Shown piece after piece: positions 17,783 to 26,142 of a stretch of 62,008 nucleotides of DNA; position 1 is the stretch's first letter; every line of letters begins with the position of its first letter. The notes below the pieces were generated by a model. The model made no database searches and was not told the origin of the DNA. It saw nothing but the letters and a program-made list of their open reading frames with translations. The translations under genes and the position numbers were made by a program. This DNA is from an archaeon. GTDB lineage: Archaea; Asgardarchaeota; Thorarchaeia; Thorarchaeales; Thorarchaeaceae. The stretch spans positions 1-62,008 of the forward strand of contig JAJRZD010000099.1 of assembly GCA_024275415.1 (NCBI GenBank), in the 5' to 3' direction.

Positions 17783-18424
17783 CTACTTTTTCTTTTTCCA
17801 GTAGCCTGCAGCTCTCAATACTATTCGTCCAAGGTCAGTAATGCATAGTATATTACCATCCCTCTCTCTTCTCTTTGTAATATACCTCGCTTTTTCTAAC
17901 TCGTTCACATGACCGCTGATAGTGCTAGCGCCTAACTCCGCTCTACTTCCCAGTCTTTTCTGGAGGATGCATCCGTCTTTTTCTTTATTGATTATCCCAA
18001 GTATGTTCTTTTTTGGCAACGTAAGCATCATTCTCTTTATTGGTTGTAACTCAACCACTCCCTGAACATCATTCTTTTCCCCCCTGACCAAATAAACTGG
18101 CGAATTTGAGAAAGCGCCAGCCATATGGAGTGCTACCGTCATGACTCTCGTGCCGAGAGACGCATTAAAGCTAAGGTCGTATTTTCGATATTTGTATGCA
18201 ACCTCTAAGGCTGTCGCTAGGACATCCTGGTAGTCCCACGGATTTACCTCTTTCAAACACACTGGCATCTGACCACCAATATCTTCTTTGATCATCTCCG
18301 CATTTTCTTTTGATTGACTGCTGTGTAAAATAACCAACTTGTCCCACTTTCTCTTGAAAAGCACGAACTTTAGTCTCTCAGGTTCGTATTTGCCCATCGT
18401 TGCGATTTGAACTCGTTCGGCCAT
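17783..18424 (-). CDS. CARF domain-wHTH regulator (Csa3-like)
   Basis: The protein has 213 residues. The N-terminal 130 look like a CARF Rossmann domain: RVQIATMGKYEPERL, KLVILHSSQSKEN and the nucleotide-loop segment SFNASLGTRVMTVALHMAGA, where related proteins have a GGT loop. The C-terminal part is a winged helix (ILGIINKEKDGCILQKRLGS, then ASTISGHVNELEKARYI). Such proteins sense cyclic oligoadenylate and tune cas gene transcription. It diverges from the Cmr operon, with a 21-bp palindrome between them. Confidence 0.75.
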   Translation of the reverse strand: MAERVQIATMGKYEPERLKFVLFKRKWDKLVILHSSQSKENAEMIKEDIGGQMPVCLKEVNPWDYQDVLATALEVAYKYRKYDLSFNASLGTRVMTVALHMAGAFSNSPVYLVRGEKNDVQGVVELQPIKRMMLTLPKKNILGIINKEKDGCILQKRLGSRAELGASTISGHVNELEKARYITKRRERDGNILCITDLGRIVLRAAGYWKKKK

Positions 18425-18527
18425 CCCACCAGCTCCGGTTCTTGTTATCCATTATTCGGCATTTTTTCCGTAATTCGGATTCCCAGTCGCAGTTCGAATC
18501 TGCTGTTTTCTCTGTTTTCGGGTCTAT

Positions 18528-18548
18528 CCTTGTTTGAATCAAACAAGG
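18528..18548. promoter_or_regulatory. Perfect palindrome, likely operator
   Basis: CCTTGTTTGA and its exact complement TCAAACAAGG flank a single central A. The right arm runs into the ribosome site of the micro-ORF. Its position between the CARF-wHTH gene and the Cmr operon makes it a good candidate binding site for that regulator. As RNA it could also form a hairpin hiding the ribosome site. Confidence 0.6.
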
Positions 18549-18558
18549 AGGTGGTATA

Positions 18559-18594
18559 GTGATTCCTGGAGAACCCGAAGATCCCCCTTGGTAA
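18559..18594 (+). CDS. 11-residue micro-ORF with perfect ribosome site
   Basis: GGAGGTG at 18547-18553 stands 5 bases ahead of GTG 18559, followed by ten more codons and TAA, giving MIPGEPEDPPW. The ribosome site is the best match to the archaeal 16S tail in this region. The stop lies inside the first of two hairpins that lead to a terminator, as in attenuator-type leader peptides. The peptide resembles no known family; translation is inferred from the ribosome site only. Confidence 0.4.
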   Translation: MIPGEPEDPPW

Positions 18595-18603
18595 CCCAAG
18601 GGG
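18584..18603 (+). other. Hairpin overlapping the micro-ORF stop
   Basis: CCCCTTGG and CCAAGGGG form an 8-bp stem around a TAAC loop. The stop codon of the micro-ORF is in the loop. The second arm could also pair with the C-tract of the terminator, so two exclusive folds are possible. Confidence 0.5.
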
Positions 18604-18606
18604 CAA

Positions 18607-18641
18607 GGGCCGTAGGCGCTGGTCTACGGTCCCCCTTTTTT
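18607..18641 (+). terminator. Rho-independent-like terminator
   Basis: GGGCCGTAG pairs with CTACGG-T-CCC (one bulge) and is followed by CC and six T. It points in the plus direction, although the only plus-strand ORF before it is the micro-ORF, so it should end a short transcript of about 100-140 bases. Confidence 0.6.
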
Positions 18642-18834
18642 CTGTTTCAATCTACAACTTATCCGTTCTGCTAATTCAGTACCTCTGGTATCAAATCCCT
18701 AGTAAAATGTGTTTCTGGTTCAACAATGTTACCCGATTTTGCATGAAATGACTGACTCTCCTGATTCTCCCGCGTAATCGTACGTGAAACCATATTTTTG
18801 CATGTGAATTCGCGTGGCAATTTGAAAACGTCAT

Positions 18835-18843
18835 CTTATATAC
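18835..18843 (+). promoter_or_regulatory. TATA box of the Cmr operon
   Basis: CTTATATAC is a strong archaeal TATA box. Transcription would begin near 18862, giving a leader of about 60-90 bases that contains the hairpin CCCCAGC (18880-18886) with GCTGGGG (18901-18907), followed by AAGGAG at 18920. Confidence 0.55.
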
Positions 18844-18924
18844 TCCTATTATTCCATGTACCTTGAGGGTAATACATAACCCCAGCTTGGCATTAAGACG
18901 GCTGGGGGGGAGTCCCCTTAAGGA

Positions 18925-20670
18925 GTGAGAAGTTGCCAATTGAAGATTCTCATGACTACAATCGGAAGAATGGATCGATACGAAAGTATCGAGTATTTGA
19001 TGGACGAGGAAGGAACCAATTCATGGAAAGGAAAAGTAGCTGGTATAGCAGCCTGCAAAATCATTGGCGGGTTTGATAAGATATTGGTCTTCTACACATC
19101 TGAAACGGAACAATGGATTGAAGAATACCGCAAGATTTGTCTGGATAATGAATTGCCAAATCCTGTCTTCAAGAAGATCCCTTCCGGAAATGATTCTCGA
19201 GAACAAATGCAAGTCGTAGATACTGTCATCGATTCTGTCCTTGAGATAACACACGGTGTGGAATCAGCATTCCTAACAATCGATATTACTCCCGGATACC
19301 GCCTCTTGCCGTTACTCTACTTTGCAGGGGTCAGTTTTCTCACCAGTTTTCACAAATCGACTCTCGAAAAAGTAATCTATTCAGAGGTAAACCGAAAGGA
19401 GAAGACGGGAACAATCCGAGATGTCACTTCCTCCTTTGAAGTGATTGAGTGGTATCATGCAGCTCTTACCTTTGCAAAGACTGACAATGTCGAAGGTCTT
19501 CTTGCACTAGTAGAACGTCGAAGGGACGAGCTTCGATTGGCCGGAGAGGATTTCAAGGACATTGACAATATACGAAAGGGACTGTGTGGACTTTCTGGAT
19601 ATTCAACAGCAGCTTTGCCACTTGAACTTGGTATCAGATCCTACTCGGTCAAAAAATTGCTGGATAGTGTCAAAGAATCTCCCTCGTCGTTGCCACTGTT
19701 CAAGCATCTTTTTGATGCAGTTCGTGAAATTGTAAACAATTGCACCATTGATTTTGCAACAAAAAAAGTTTCCATTCCGCTAACATTAGATGAGATAAAG
19801 CGACAGAAATACATTATTCAACGAGCACTCGATCATGGCCATATCACCAATGCTCTAACAATGTTACGTGAAACCTTTCTGAATGCGGCATTACTCGAGT
19901 TTAATCCCGCAAATTGGCTCTCCCGACAGTCGTTTCGGCAGGTCGTGACACAGAGATTAGGTGCTCTTGCAAGGAGAAGTACTGACTCGTATTTGGCAAA
20001 GAACCTATCAATGCAGGAGATACAAATTGGAAAGCTTTGGGATCAACTCACGCAAGCCAGAAACAAGGTGGCGCACTGCGGGTATTCCAATGATACCATC
20101 GACATAAATGACCTTAATTCTAAGGCGTTTGAAATACTTCAAGGTCTCGAGAAACTTGACTTCTCCAACATATGGATTTCTCAGGATAGTGGGTGCAAGT
20201 TACTTGTCAGTCCTTTGGGACGGTCGAAAGGAGCACTATTCTCTGCACTAAGACACATCTCTCCTGATAGCGTACTTGTCCTGACTTCTCGGGAAACTTC
20301 ACCAACATTGAAGGAGGTCTTGAGGAATGCAGGTTTTCCGTTTGAGAAATCCAAGAGGGAAGAGCTTGACAATCCTTACACAGGATTTGATGAACGGCAA
20401 ACAATCTCCACTAAATGGAGGGAGTTTCTTTCGGCACACCAGGAAGTCTTCGTGAATGTGGTAGGTGGAACTACCTTGATGGGCGAGATAGCGCGTACCA
20501 TAGGACGAGAAGCCATTGGACTTGGGATTCCTACTACTGTCTTTGCCTGTGTTGATTCTAGGGATTACGAGAGCCAACAAAGAGAACCCTATGTTGTGGG
20601 AGAGTATGTAGAGATTGAAAGATGGCCAGACTCGATAGGAGCTGAGGAAGATGAAGAAAACCACGATTGA
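18925..20670 (+). CDS. CARF-HEPN effector RNase with second CARF-like domain
   Basis: A Csx1/Csm6-class ancillary protein of type III CRISPR. Residues about 5-165 form a CARF domain starting KILMTTIGR and carrying DITPGYRLLPLLYFAG, the family's DITHGFR motif. Residues about 270-400 are a HEPN domain with the RNase motif RNKVAH (R379, H384). Residues about 415-575 look like a second CARF: KLLVSPLGRSKGAL and VNVVGGTTLMGEIARTIG. Cyclic oligoadenylate from Cas10 should switch on the RNase. The start is unclear: GTG 18925 overlaps the AAGGAG site, and TTG 18940 begins like the family (MKILMTTIGR). It overlaps cmr1 by 20 bases. Length 581 is above Csx1 and Csm6 norms because of the extra C-terminal domain. 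Confidence 0.8.
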   Translation: MRSCQLKILMTTIGRMDRYESIEYLMDEEGTNSWKGKVAGIAACKIIGGFDKILVFYTSETEQWIEEYRKICLDNELPNPVFKKIPSGNDSREQMQVVDTVIDSVLEITHGVESAFLTIDITPGYRLLPLLYFAGVSFLTSFHKSTLEKVIYSEVNRKEKTGTIRDVTSSFEVIEWYHAALTFAKTDNVEGLLALVERRRDELRLAGEDFKDIDNIRKGLCGLSGYSTAALPLELGIRSYSVKKLLDSVKESPSSLPLFKHLFDAVREIVNNCTIDFATKKVSIPLTLDEIKRQKYIIQRALDHGHITNALTMLRETFLNAALLEFNPANWLSRQSFRQVVTQRLGALARRSTDSYLAKNLSMQEIQIGKLWDQLTQARNKVAHCGYSNDTIDINDLNSKAFEILQGLEKLDFSNIWISQDSGCKLLVSPLGRSKGALFSALRHISPDSVLVLTSRETSPTLKEVLRNAGFPFEKSKREELDNPYTGFDERQTISTKWREFLSAHQEVFVNVVGGTTLMGEIARTIGREAIGLGIPTTVFACVDSRDYESQQREPYVVGEYVEIERWPDSIGAEEDEENHD

Positions 20671-21742
20671 ACTTGAACTGATAACACCAGCCTACCTAGG
20701 TAATGCAACAAGTGCACCTGAAATCAGGCTTCCATCAATCAAAGGGCTGCTGAGGTTTTGGTACAGGGCAATTGATCCTGACTACAGGAAACACGAAGCA
20801 ACAATTTTTGGTAGTGCATCAGACAAACGAGTTTCACCAATCGTGCTTCGTTTTAGAAAGAAGTATCCACAATTCAGGAAATGTCATCTCCTCATATCCC
20901 CATCAAATGAGAGAACCGAGTCGTGTATTCAAGGCATTAAGGATGTTGATGAATTCAGGAAACGCTACCAAGGTCTTAGTTACCTAGCTTTCCCAATGGG
21001 CCTGAAGGATGGAATTCGGAATGCACTTTCTGCCAATCAAAGATTTACCATTGATTGTATCGATTTAAGAGACAATCTACCAGCAAGGAGTATCCGCAGA
21101 TATGCAATGGCTTGGTGGGCATTTGTGATAATTGGAGGGGTTGGAAGCAGATCCAGACGAGGGTTTGGCTCTCTTTCAGTTGCTTCAATTCATAGTGGTG
21201 AGAAACCATTCGTTCTTTTGCGTCAGTATCCAAATATAACCAAACTCAAAAACTGGTGGAATCTTTTCGAAAGAGGAATGAATCTCATAAATAAATGGTT
21301 CAAGACCAATCATAAGAATGACCATTTTCACATTGGTTCCGGAACCCGATTCCTGCTATTCGGATCTAATAATTCCAGTGGGAATGGATTCCACACTTGG
21401 TTTGATGCGCTCAACTCTTTTGGTACTAAATTCATGCAGTTCAGAAAAAATCTCTCTGAGGAAGCAAAGATGGCTTTAGGACTTCCGATTACCGGACAAA
21501 AACAGGAAAACATTGCAAAAGGATCTGGACGGGGTGCTTCTCCACTTATGGCAAGAGTTGTACGGATTGGCAACCGATTCTTTGTCCTTGTCACTATAAC
21601 AAAAAGTCCCGTATGTCCTAAAAACACCTCACTGATAAAGGGAACGAAAGGGTCTCCTCTAAAAGAACCCGACTATAGGATTCTTGATACCATCTGGATG
21701 GAATGGAAAGATAATGCCATACATTCTCTGGAGGTGAAATAA
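20651..21742 (+). CDS. cmr1: Type III-B CRISPR RAMP protein Cmr1
   Basis: Cmr1 sits at the 3' end of the crRNA in the Cmr complex. The protein has 363 residues, beginning TIELELITPAYLGNA, then IRLPSIKGLLRFWYRAI, the usual Cmr1 opening, and a glycine-rich loop GVGSRSRRGFGSL near residue 165. It starts inside the end of the effector gene and its stop shares one base with the cmr2 start (TAATG), so translation is coupled. Confidence 0.92.
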   Translation: MKKTTIELELITPAYLGNATSAPEIRLPSIKGLLRFWYRAIDPDYRKHEATIFGSASDKRVSPIVLRFRKKYPQFRKCHLLISPSNERTESCIQGIKDVDEFRKRYQGLSYLAFPMGLKDGIRNALSANQRFTIDCIDLRDNLPARSIRRYAMAWWAFVIIGGVGSRSRRGFGSLSVASIHSGEKPFVLLRQYPNITKLKNWWNLFERGMNLINKWFKTNHKNDHFHIGSGTRFLLFGSNNSSGNGFHTWFDALNSFGTKFMQFRKNLSEEAKMALGLPITGQKQENIAKGSGRGASPLMARVVRIGNRFFVLVTITKSPVCPKNTSLIKGTKGSPLKEPDYRILDTIWMEWKDNAIHSLEVK

Positions 21743-23643
21743 TGGCAGGAATTCACATCTCATTCGGTCCTGTACAGGCTTTCATCACACAGGCCCGAAA
21801 GACACAAGACCTCTGGGCTGGATCGTACCTGTTGGCATCCCTTGCACGAGCTGCTGTTCACGAGGTTCTAAAGAATCATCCTTCGGTCACAGTGATTAGG
21901 CCATCACTACAGGATTCTGAAACAAAAAAGAACCTTGCCAAGTCTTACCGGGTCAATGCTTTTCCAGAGAAACGGATTGGAACGTTCCCAAATCTATTGG
22001 AGTTCGAGTCCGATTCTGATGAGGAGCATATTGCCGAACTTGCAGTTAATGGTTGGTTTGCACTCTGGGAAACTATCACTCAGGAAGCCAAGGAAAAAAT
22101 ACGTCAAAAAGTCAAACACAGCAAGCAACAATTCGAGCACATCTGGAATCGACAGGTCACAACAATCTGGGAGTATTATTGGGCGATTGGTGAGTACCGC
22201 AATCTCATGCGACGAAAGTCAATTCGTACTCTCACAAGACCTCCAGAAGAAGGCTCCAAGTGTACAATGTGTGGCGAGCGGGAAGTATTACATGATGGAG
22301 CCTCTCGCCTGTCCGATATCAGATCCTTCTGGAAAGGGGTTGGTGCAATCGACTCGTTTCGAGTGAAGAAAGATGGGTCTGAGCGACTCTGTGCGATTTG
22401 CCTTATCAAACGGCTAGTTCCTGATATACTACCAAAGGTCATTGGGAGTGAAAGAGTACATTATCCCTCAACCACAAGTTTCGCTCTACTACCATGGAGA
22501 CTCGCCTGTCTGGAATCTCAGGATTCTAGGGTTCTCGGAGCTGTAGACAAATACATTGAAACGTTACAGGAGTATGATGTGTCTTTCAGAAGACGGCCAT
22601 GGAAAAACAAGTTATTTGCTGATAACGAACGTGCAAAGATATTGTACGTTGATGGTGACTATTTCTATCCCTCTTCGATTGAAGAAGGAAATATTGACAT
22701 TAAGGGAGATCACAAAAAGATGCTTGCCTCTCTCAACTCTCTGAGAGACGCAGCCAAAAATTCAGGCATTCCCGATTATACCCCCTATTATGCTATACTT
22801 GCCATGGATGGCGACAGTATGGGAACAATGTTGTCTGAGAACAAGGACAAGAAATCATTGATAAGTGAGAGAATGGGCGTCTTTGCAAGGGATGTCTGCC
22901 GAATTGTCGAGAACAGATGGGGGCGCGTGATTTATGCTGGTGGTGATGATGTCCTCGCTCTATTACCTGTTCACACCGTTCTTGATACAGCATATGAACT
23001 TCGGAAGAAATTCACGACAGAGATGGCAATCGAAGGGCTTCAAATAGATGGCAAAGAATCGAGGCTCACAGTAAGTGCAGGCATCCTTATTGCTCATCTC
23101 TCCGCGCATTTATCCGCTGTGATTTCGAGAGCCCATTTCCTTCTCGAGTCTATTGCAAAAGGACATAGTGTTCCAGAAAACGTATTGATTGGGAATGCAC
23201 CTCCCCTTAATGACGCATTCGCAATCGAAACATGGGACAGAGGAGGTTCGAGTCTTCGCCTTGTCAAGAAGTGGGAGAGCATCGAAGGAAACACGTCCTA
23301 TAATTGGATAGACCTGTTGCAGACATTGGTTTCCCGCGTATCAAAGTCATCTCAACTTCCTCTGACATCCAGTTTTCTGTATTCAATTGCGAGTCTTCTT
23401 CGCCGCATTGAATGGAGCGAATCTGAAATCGAGCCCCTTGAGAATCTCTTCCTAGTGGATTATCTACAAAGTAGAGATGAACGGATCTCAAAAATCAGGA
23501 AGGATCCGGATAAGATCGATGAAGCACAGTCACTCATGAGGGAACTGGTTCGGATGTCAATTCATCGAGATTCGCAAAAGGTGATGTTCAAACCTGACCA
23601 CATTGAGATGATACAATTCCTATCTAGAGGAGGTACCGTATAG
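21742..23643 (+). CDS. cmr2: Cas10/Cmr2, HD-less, with intact GGDD cyclase site
   Basis: Cas10 is the large subunit that makes cyclic oligoadenylate when target RNA is bound. The 633-residue protein begins directly with the palm segment HISFGPVQAFITQARKTQDL; the N-terminal HD nuclease domain of full-length Cas10 is absent. The first palm has AMDGDSMG, a zinc-finger region has CTMC and CAIC, and the second palm has YAGGDDVLALLP with GGDD at residues 400-403. So DNA cleavage is unlikely but cyclase activity should be kept. A perfect GGAGGTGA site precedes ATG 21742. cmr3 begins at the next base after its stop. Confidence 0.94.
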   Translation: MAGIHISFGPVQAFITQARKTQDLWAGSYLLASLARAAVHEVLKNHPSVTVIRPSLQDSETKKNLAKSYRVNAFPEKRIGTFPNLLEFESDSDEEHIAELAVNGWFALWETITQEAKEKIRQKVKHSKQQFEHIWNRQVTTIWEYYWAIGEYRNLMRRKSIRTLTRPPEEGSKCTMCGEREVLHDGASRLSDIRSFWKGVGAIDSFRVKKDGSERLCAICLIKRLVPDILPKVIGSERVHYPSTTSFALLPWRLACLESQDSRVLGAVDKYIETLQEYDVSFRRRPWKNKLFADNERAKILYVDGDYFYPSSIEEGNIDIKGDHKKMLASLNSLRDAAKNSGIPDYTPYYAILAMDGDSMGTMLSENKDKKSLISERMGVFARDVCRIVENRWGRVIYAGGDDVLALLPVHTVLDTAYELRKKFTTEMAIEGLQIDGKESRLTVSAGILIAHLSAHLSAVISRAHFLLESIAKGHSVPENVLIGNAPPLNDAFAIETWDRGGSSLRLVKKWESIEGNTSYNWIDLLQTLVSRVSKSSQLPLTSSFLYSIASLLRRIEWSESEIEPLENLFLVDYLQSRDERISKIRKDPDKIDEAQSLMRELVRMSIHRDSQKVMFKPDHIEMIQFLSRGGTV

Positions 23644-24831
23644 ATGTCGTTTTCGATAATTGCACAGCCGCTCGACACGCTATTTTTTAGAGGTGGAATT
23701 CCATTCCATGCTGGAGAGAGTTCTCATGTCACATCAATCTTCCCCCCTAACCCGAATACAGGTTATGGATTCTCGCGAGCAGTTCTTCTAGAGCTTTTCT
23801 GTAAAAAGTTAGGTGTCTATATCAAGAAGGGCTGTAACGGCTGTCCGCACATGGATAGCTGTCATATCTCAGCTGCAGTAGGCGACCCTTCCAAGCGTGA
23901 CGGTTCTCTTAGGGTCAAAGGCCCGTATATCCACATCACTGAACGGTTTTTCGCATTACCTTGTGATGTGACATGGACTAAAAGCAATGACACTTCACAA
24001 GAGATACGTCCCGCCATACTTCCTGACGATGCTGTCCCTACTGATCTCGGATATGTACGATTTCCGATCCCACGAAAAGAATTCGGTTTCCCAAAGGGAA
24101 CTGGTGACTATTTACTTTCAGAATCGGATCTTGTTTCATACCTTCGTGATGAGAGTATCGCTCATTCAAAGCTACGTGTGCAGTCTGGCGAGAATGGGCT
24201 TGAGCCAATACTTTCCACTGAACGCCATATTGGAATAGCATTGGAACGGACATCGCGAACAGCAAAGGACGAACATCTTTACAGCATTGAAACAATTCGA
24301 GTACACGATGGAGTCACTCTTTGGACAGGAATCGAAGGACTCCCTCCCGATCTTCACCTACCAAAGGACCGCATTGTAGCACGGCTGGGCGGAGAAGGGA
24401 AACGTGTTGCAGTAGAACTGACAGGTAGCACCAAACTACCCGATCCAAATATCACGCACATCATTTCTGAAAGTGGCAGGTTCAAGATACTCCTCCTGCA
24501 ACATACAGATTTTGGAGGAAGTTGGATACCTCCAGGGTTCAAGCAGTCTGAACGCGATGGCAAGGTCGTATGGACTGGAGTCTTGAACAAAGTCGAAATG
24601 ACACTAGTATCAGCAAAATTCTCAAAGCCGATATACATTGGCGGGTGGGATACTGCTAAGAATAGACCACGTCCTCTAGAGCCTCATCTTCCGGCAGGCA
24701 GTGTCTTGTACATGGAGGTCGGCAACAATGTGGCTGAAGAGGTCGTATCTGCTATTCATGACAATCACATTGGCCTGAAGACCGAATTTGGCTTCGGACA
24801 TTCAGCAATTGGAGTGTGGAGTAATGAGTAA
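23644..24831 (+). CDS. cmr3: Type III-B CRISPR RAMP protein Cmr3
   Basis: Cmr3 holds the 5' tag of the crRNA next to Cas10. The opening PLDTLFFRGGIPFHAGE and PPNPNTGYGFSRA are characteristic, as is the C-terminal GLKTEFGFGHSAIG loop. An insert near residues 58-70 has three Cys (CNGCPHMDSC), perhaps a metal site. The length of 395 residues is normal. It overlaps cmr4 by 8 bases. Confidence 0.93.
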   Translation: MSFSIIAQPLDTLFFRGGIPFHAGESSHVTSIFPPNPNTGYGFSRAVLLELFCKKLGVYIKKGCNGCPHMDSCHISAAVGDPSKRDGSLRVKGPYIHITERFFALPCDVTWTKSNDTSQEIRPAILPDDAVPTDLGYVRFPIPRKEFGFPKGTGDYLLSESDLVSYLRDESIAHSKLRVQSGENGLEPILSTERHIGIALERTSRTAKDEHLYSIETIRVHDGVTLWTGIEGLPPDLHLPKDRIVARLGGEGKRVAVELTGSTKLPDPNITHIISESGRFKILLLQHTDFGGSWIPPGFKQSERDGKVVWTGVLNKVEMTLVSAKFSKPIYIGGWDTAKNRPRPLEPHLPAGSVLYMEVGNNVAEEVVSAIHDNHIGLKTEFGFGHSAIGVWSNE

Positions 24832-25717
24832 GAATGCAATACTAACACTGGTAACTGAAACCCCTCTGCATCCTGGTATCGGTCAAAATGTAGGTGTAAT
24901 TGACCTTCCAGTGCGGAGAGAACGACATACGCGATTTCCATATGTGCCTTCGTCAAGTCTGAAAGGGTCATTACGAAGTGCTATGGAAATCGATGACGAA
25001 ATGAAGAACGCTCTGTTCGGATCCGAGTTGGGTAGTAGCTCCCAACATGCAGGAGCGATGAGCTTTTCGGACACCCGAATACTCGCTTTTCCGGTACGGA
25101 CTTTGAACGGGATCTTCGCGTGGGTGACCTCTCCTATAATCATTGATCGCCTAAGACGGGACTTGGATTTACTTGGTCTTGAATTTGCTGTAGACATACC
25201 TGCAAGGATAGATTCCTCAAAAATCCTTAGCACATCCACATACAAAGGTCCAACTAGAATTGTGATTGAAGACCTGATGCTCGAAGTTACCAAGAACCCC
25301 GAAGTAGACCGACTTGCAAATGTGTTTGCATCTATATGTCTCGGACGGAACTCTCACAAGGTTCTCCGAACCAAATTACAACAGGATCTCTTTGTCTTGA
25401 GTGAGCCACATTTCCAGCATTTGGTTGAATTTGGGACAGAAGTACTTGCAAGGAATCAATTGGATTTAGATACGAAGACGAGCAACAATCTTTGGTCAAT
25501 CGAGCTAATCCCACGAGATACATTATTCTATAGCATCTTGATTGCGGAGGACAGTCGAAGTGGACAAGGTCAGACCGCAGAGATACTACTTCAAGAACTG
25601 ACATCAAAGCTGTCTGGCAAACATGTTCAATTAGGTGGGAATGAAACCCTTGGTCATGGATGGTGTGCAAGCACTATCCTCACAATCGATAGTCTAAAAG
25701 GGATATTAGATGCCTGA
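24824..25717 (+). CDS. cmr4: Type III-B backbone RNase subunit Cmr4
   Basis: Cmr4 forms the backbone and cuts target RNA at 6-base steps. It starts at ATG 24824 (MSKNAILTLVTETPLHPGIG), behind a GGAGTGTGGAG stretch. The catalytic Asp is kept: GVIDLPVRRE, D27, equal to Asp26 in Pyrococcus. VPSSSLKGSLR and GGNETLGHGW are family motifs. The length is 297 residues. Target RNA cleavage should therefore work. Confidence 0.94.
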   Translation: MSKNAILTLVTETPLHPGIGQNVGVIDLPVRRERHTRFPYVPSSSLKGSLRSAMEIDDEMKNALFGSELGSSSQHAGAMSFSDTRILAFPVRTLNGIFAWVTSPIIIDRLRRDLDLLGLEFAVDIPARIDSSKILSTSTYKGPTRIVIEDLMLEVTKNPEVDRLANVFASICLGRNSHKVLRTKLQQDLFVLSEPHFQHLVEFGTEVLARNQLDLDTKTSNNLWSIELIPRDTLFYSILIAEDSRSGQGQTAEILLQELTSKLSGKHVQLGGNETLGHGWCASTILTIDSLKGILDA

Positions 25718-25729
25718 GGAGGGACTCAT

Positions 25730-26140
25730 GTGACAGCATCAAAAGAACGGTCGTTGGAGCAGAAAGAGGCGCTTTTTGCACTTCAGTGTGTTGGACGAAT
25801 CCGATCAAAGAACAACAAGGAACTTGAGAGCAACTATTTCATTCAGATCAAACGTTTCCCTGCGATGGTCTTGACAAATGGACTTGGGCAGTCGCTGGCG
25901 TTCCTCCTCGCACGAACCGATAAGAACTCCTCCGAGTCATCTGGTCATAAGGCTCTGTATAATGATATCGCAAAATGGCTTGTAGCAAATGACATCTATC
26001 CAAAGGAGGGTACCATCATTGAGCAACTTATGAAGAATGATATGAACAAGTATATGCAAGCTGAGCAATTCACCTTGCGTTTCTTATCTTGGCTGGTTCG
26101 ATTCGCTAAAGCATACCTGTCGTCTGATAAGGAGGGATAA
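25730..26140 (+). CDS. cmr5: Type III-B small subunit Cmr5
   Basis: Cmr5 is the small helical subunit that lies along the target RNA. The 136-residue protein is all helical, with LVTNGLGQSLAFLLAR-like sequence (MVLTNGLGQSLAFLLAR) typical of the family. It starts at GTG 25730, after GAGGAGGGA, 12 bases past cmr4, and is followed 2 bases later by cmr6. Confidence 0.92.
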   Translation: MTASKERSLEQKEALFALQCVGRIRSKNNKELESNYFIQIKRFPAMVLTNGLGQSLAFLLARTDKNSSESSGHKALYNDIAKWLVANDIYPKEGTIIEQLMKNDMNKYMQAEQFTLRFLSWLVRFAKAYLSSDKEG

Positions 26141-26142
26141 CC

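Larger units (their letters stand above)
18425..18924. other. Regulatory intergenic region of the CRISPR island
   Basis: About 500 bases between the divergent CARF regulator and the Cmr operon. In order it holds a 21-bp palindrome, a perfect ribosome site with an 11-codon ORF, two hairpins with a T-tract, a TATA box at 18835 and a leader hairpin at 18880-18907. No CRISPR repeats are present. Confidence 0.6.

Noticed and set aside
18487..18505. TTCGAAT flanked by GCAG and CTGC, like a tRNA T-arm.
   Set aside because: No matching acceptor, D-arm or anticodon arm can be drawn on either strand around it.
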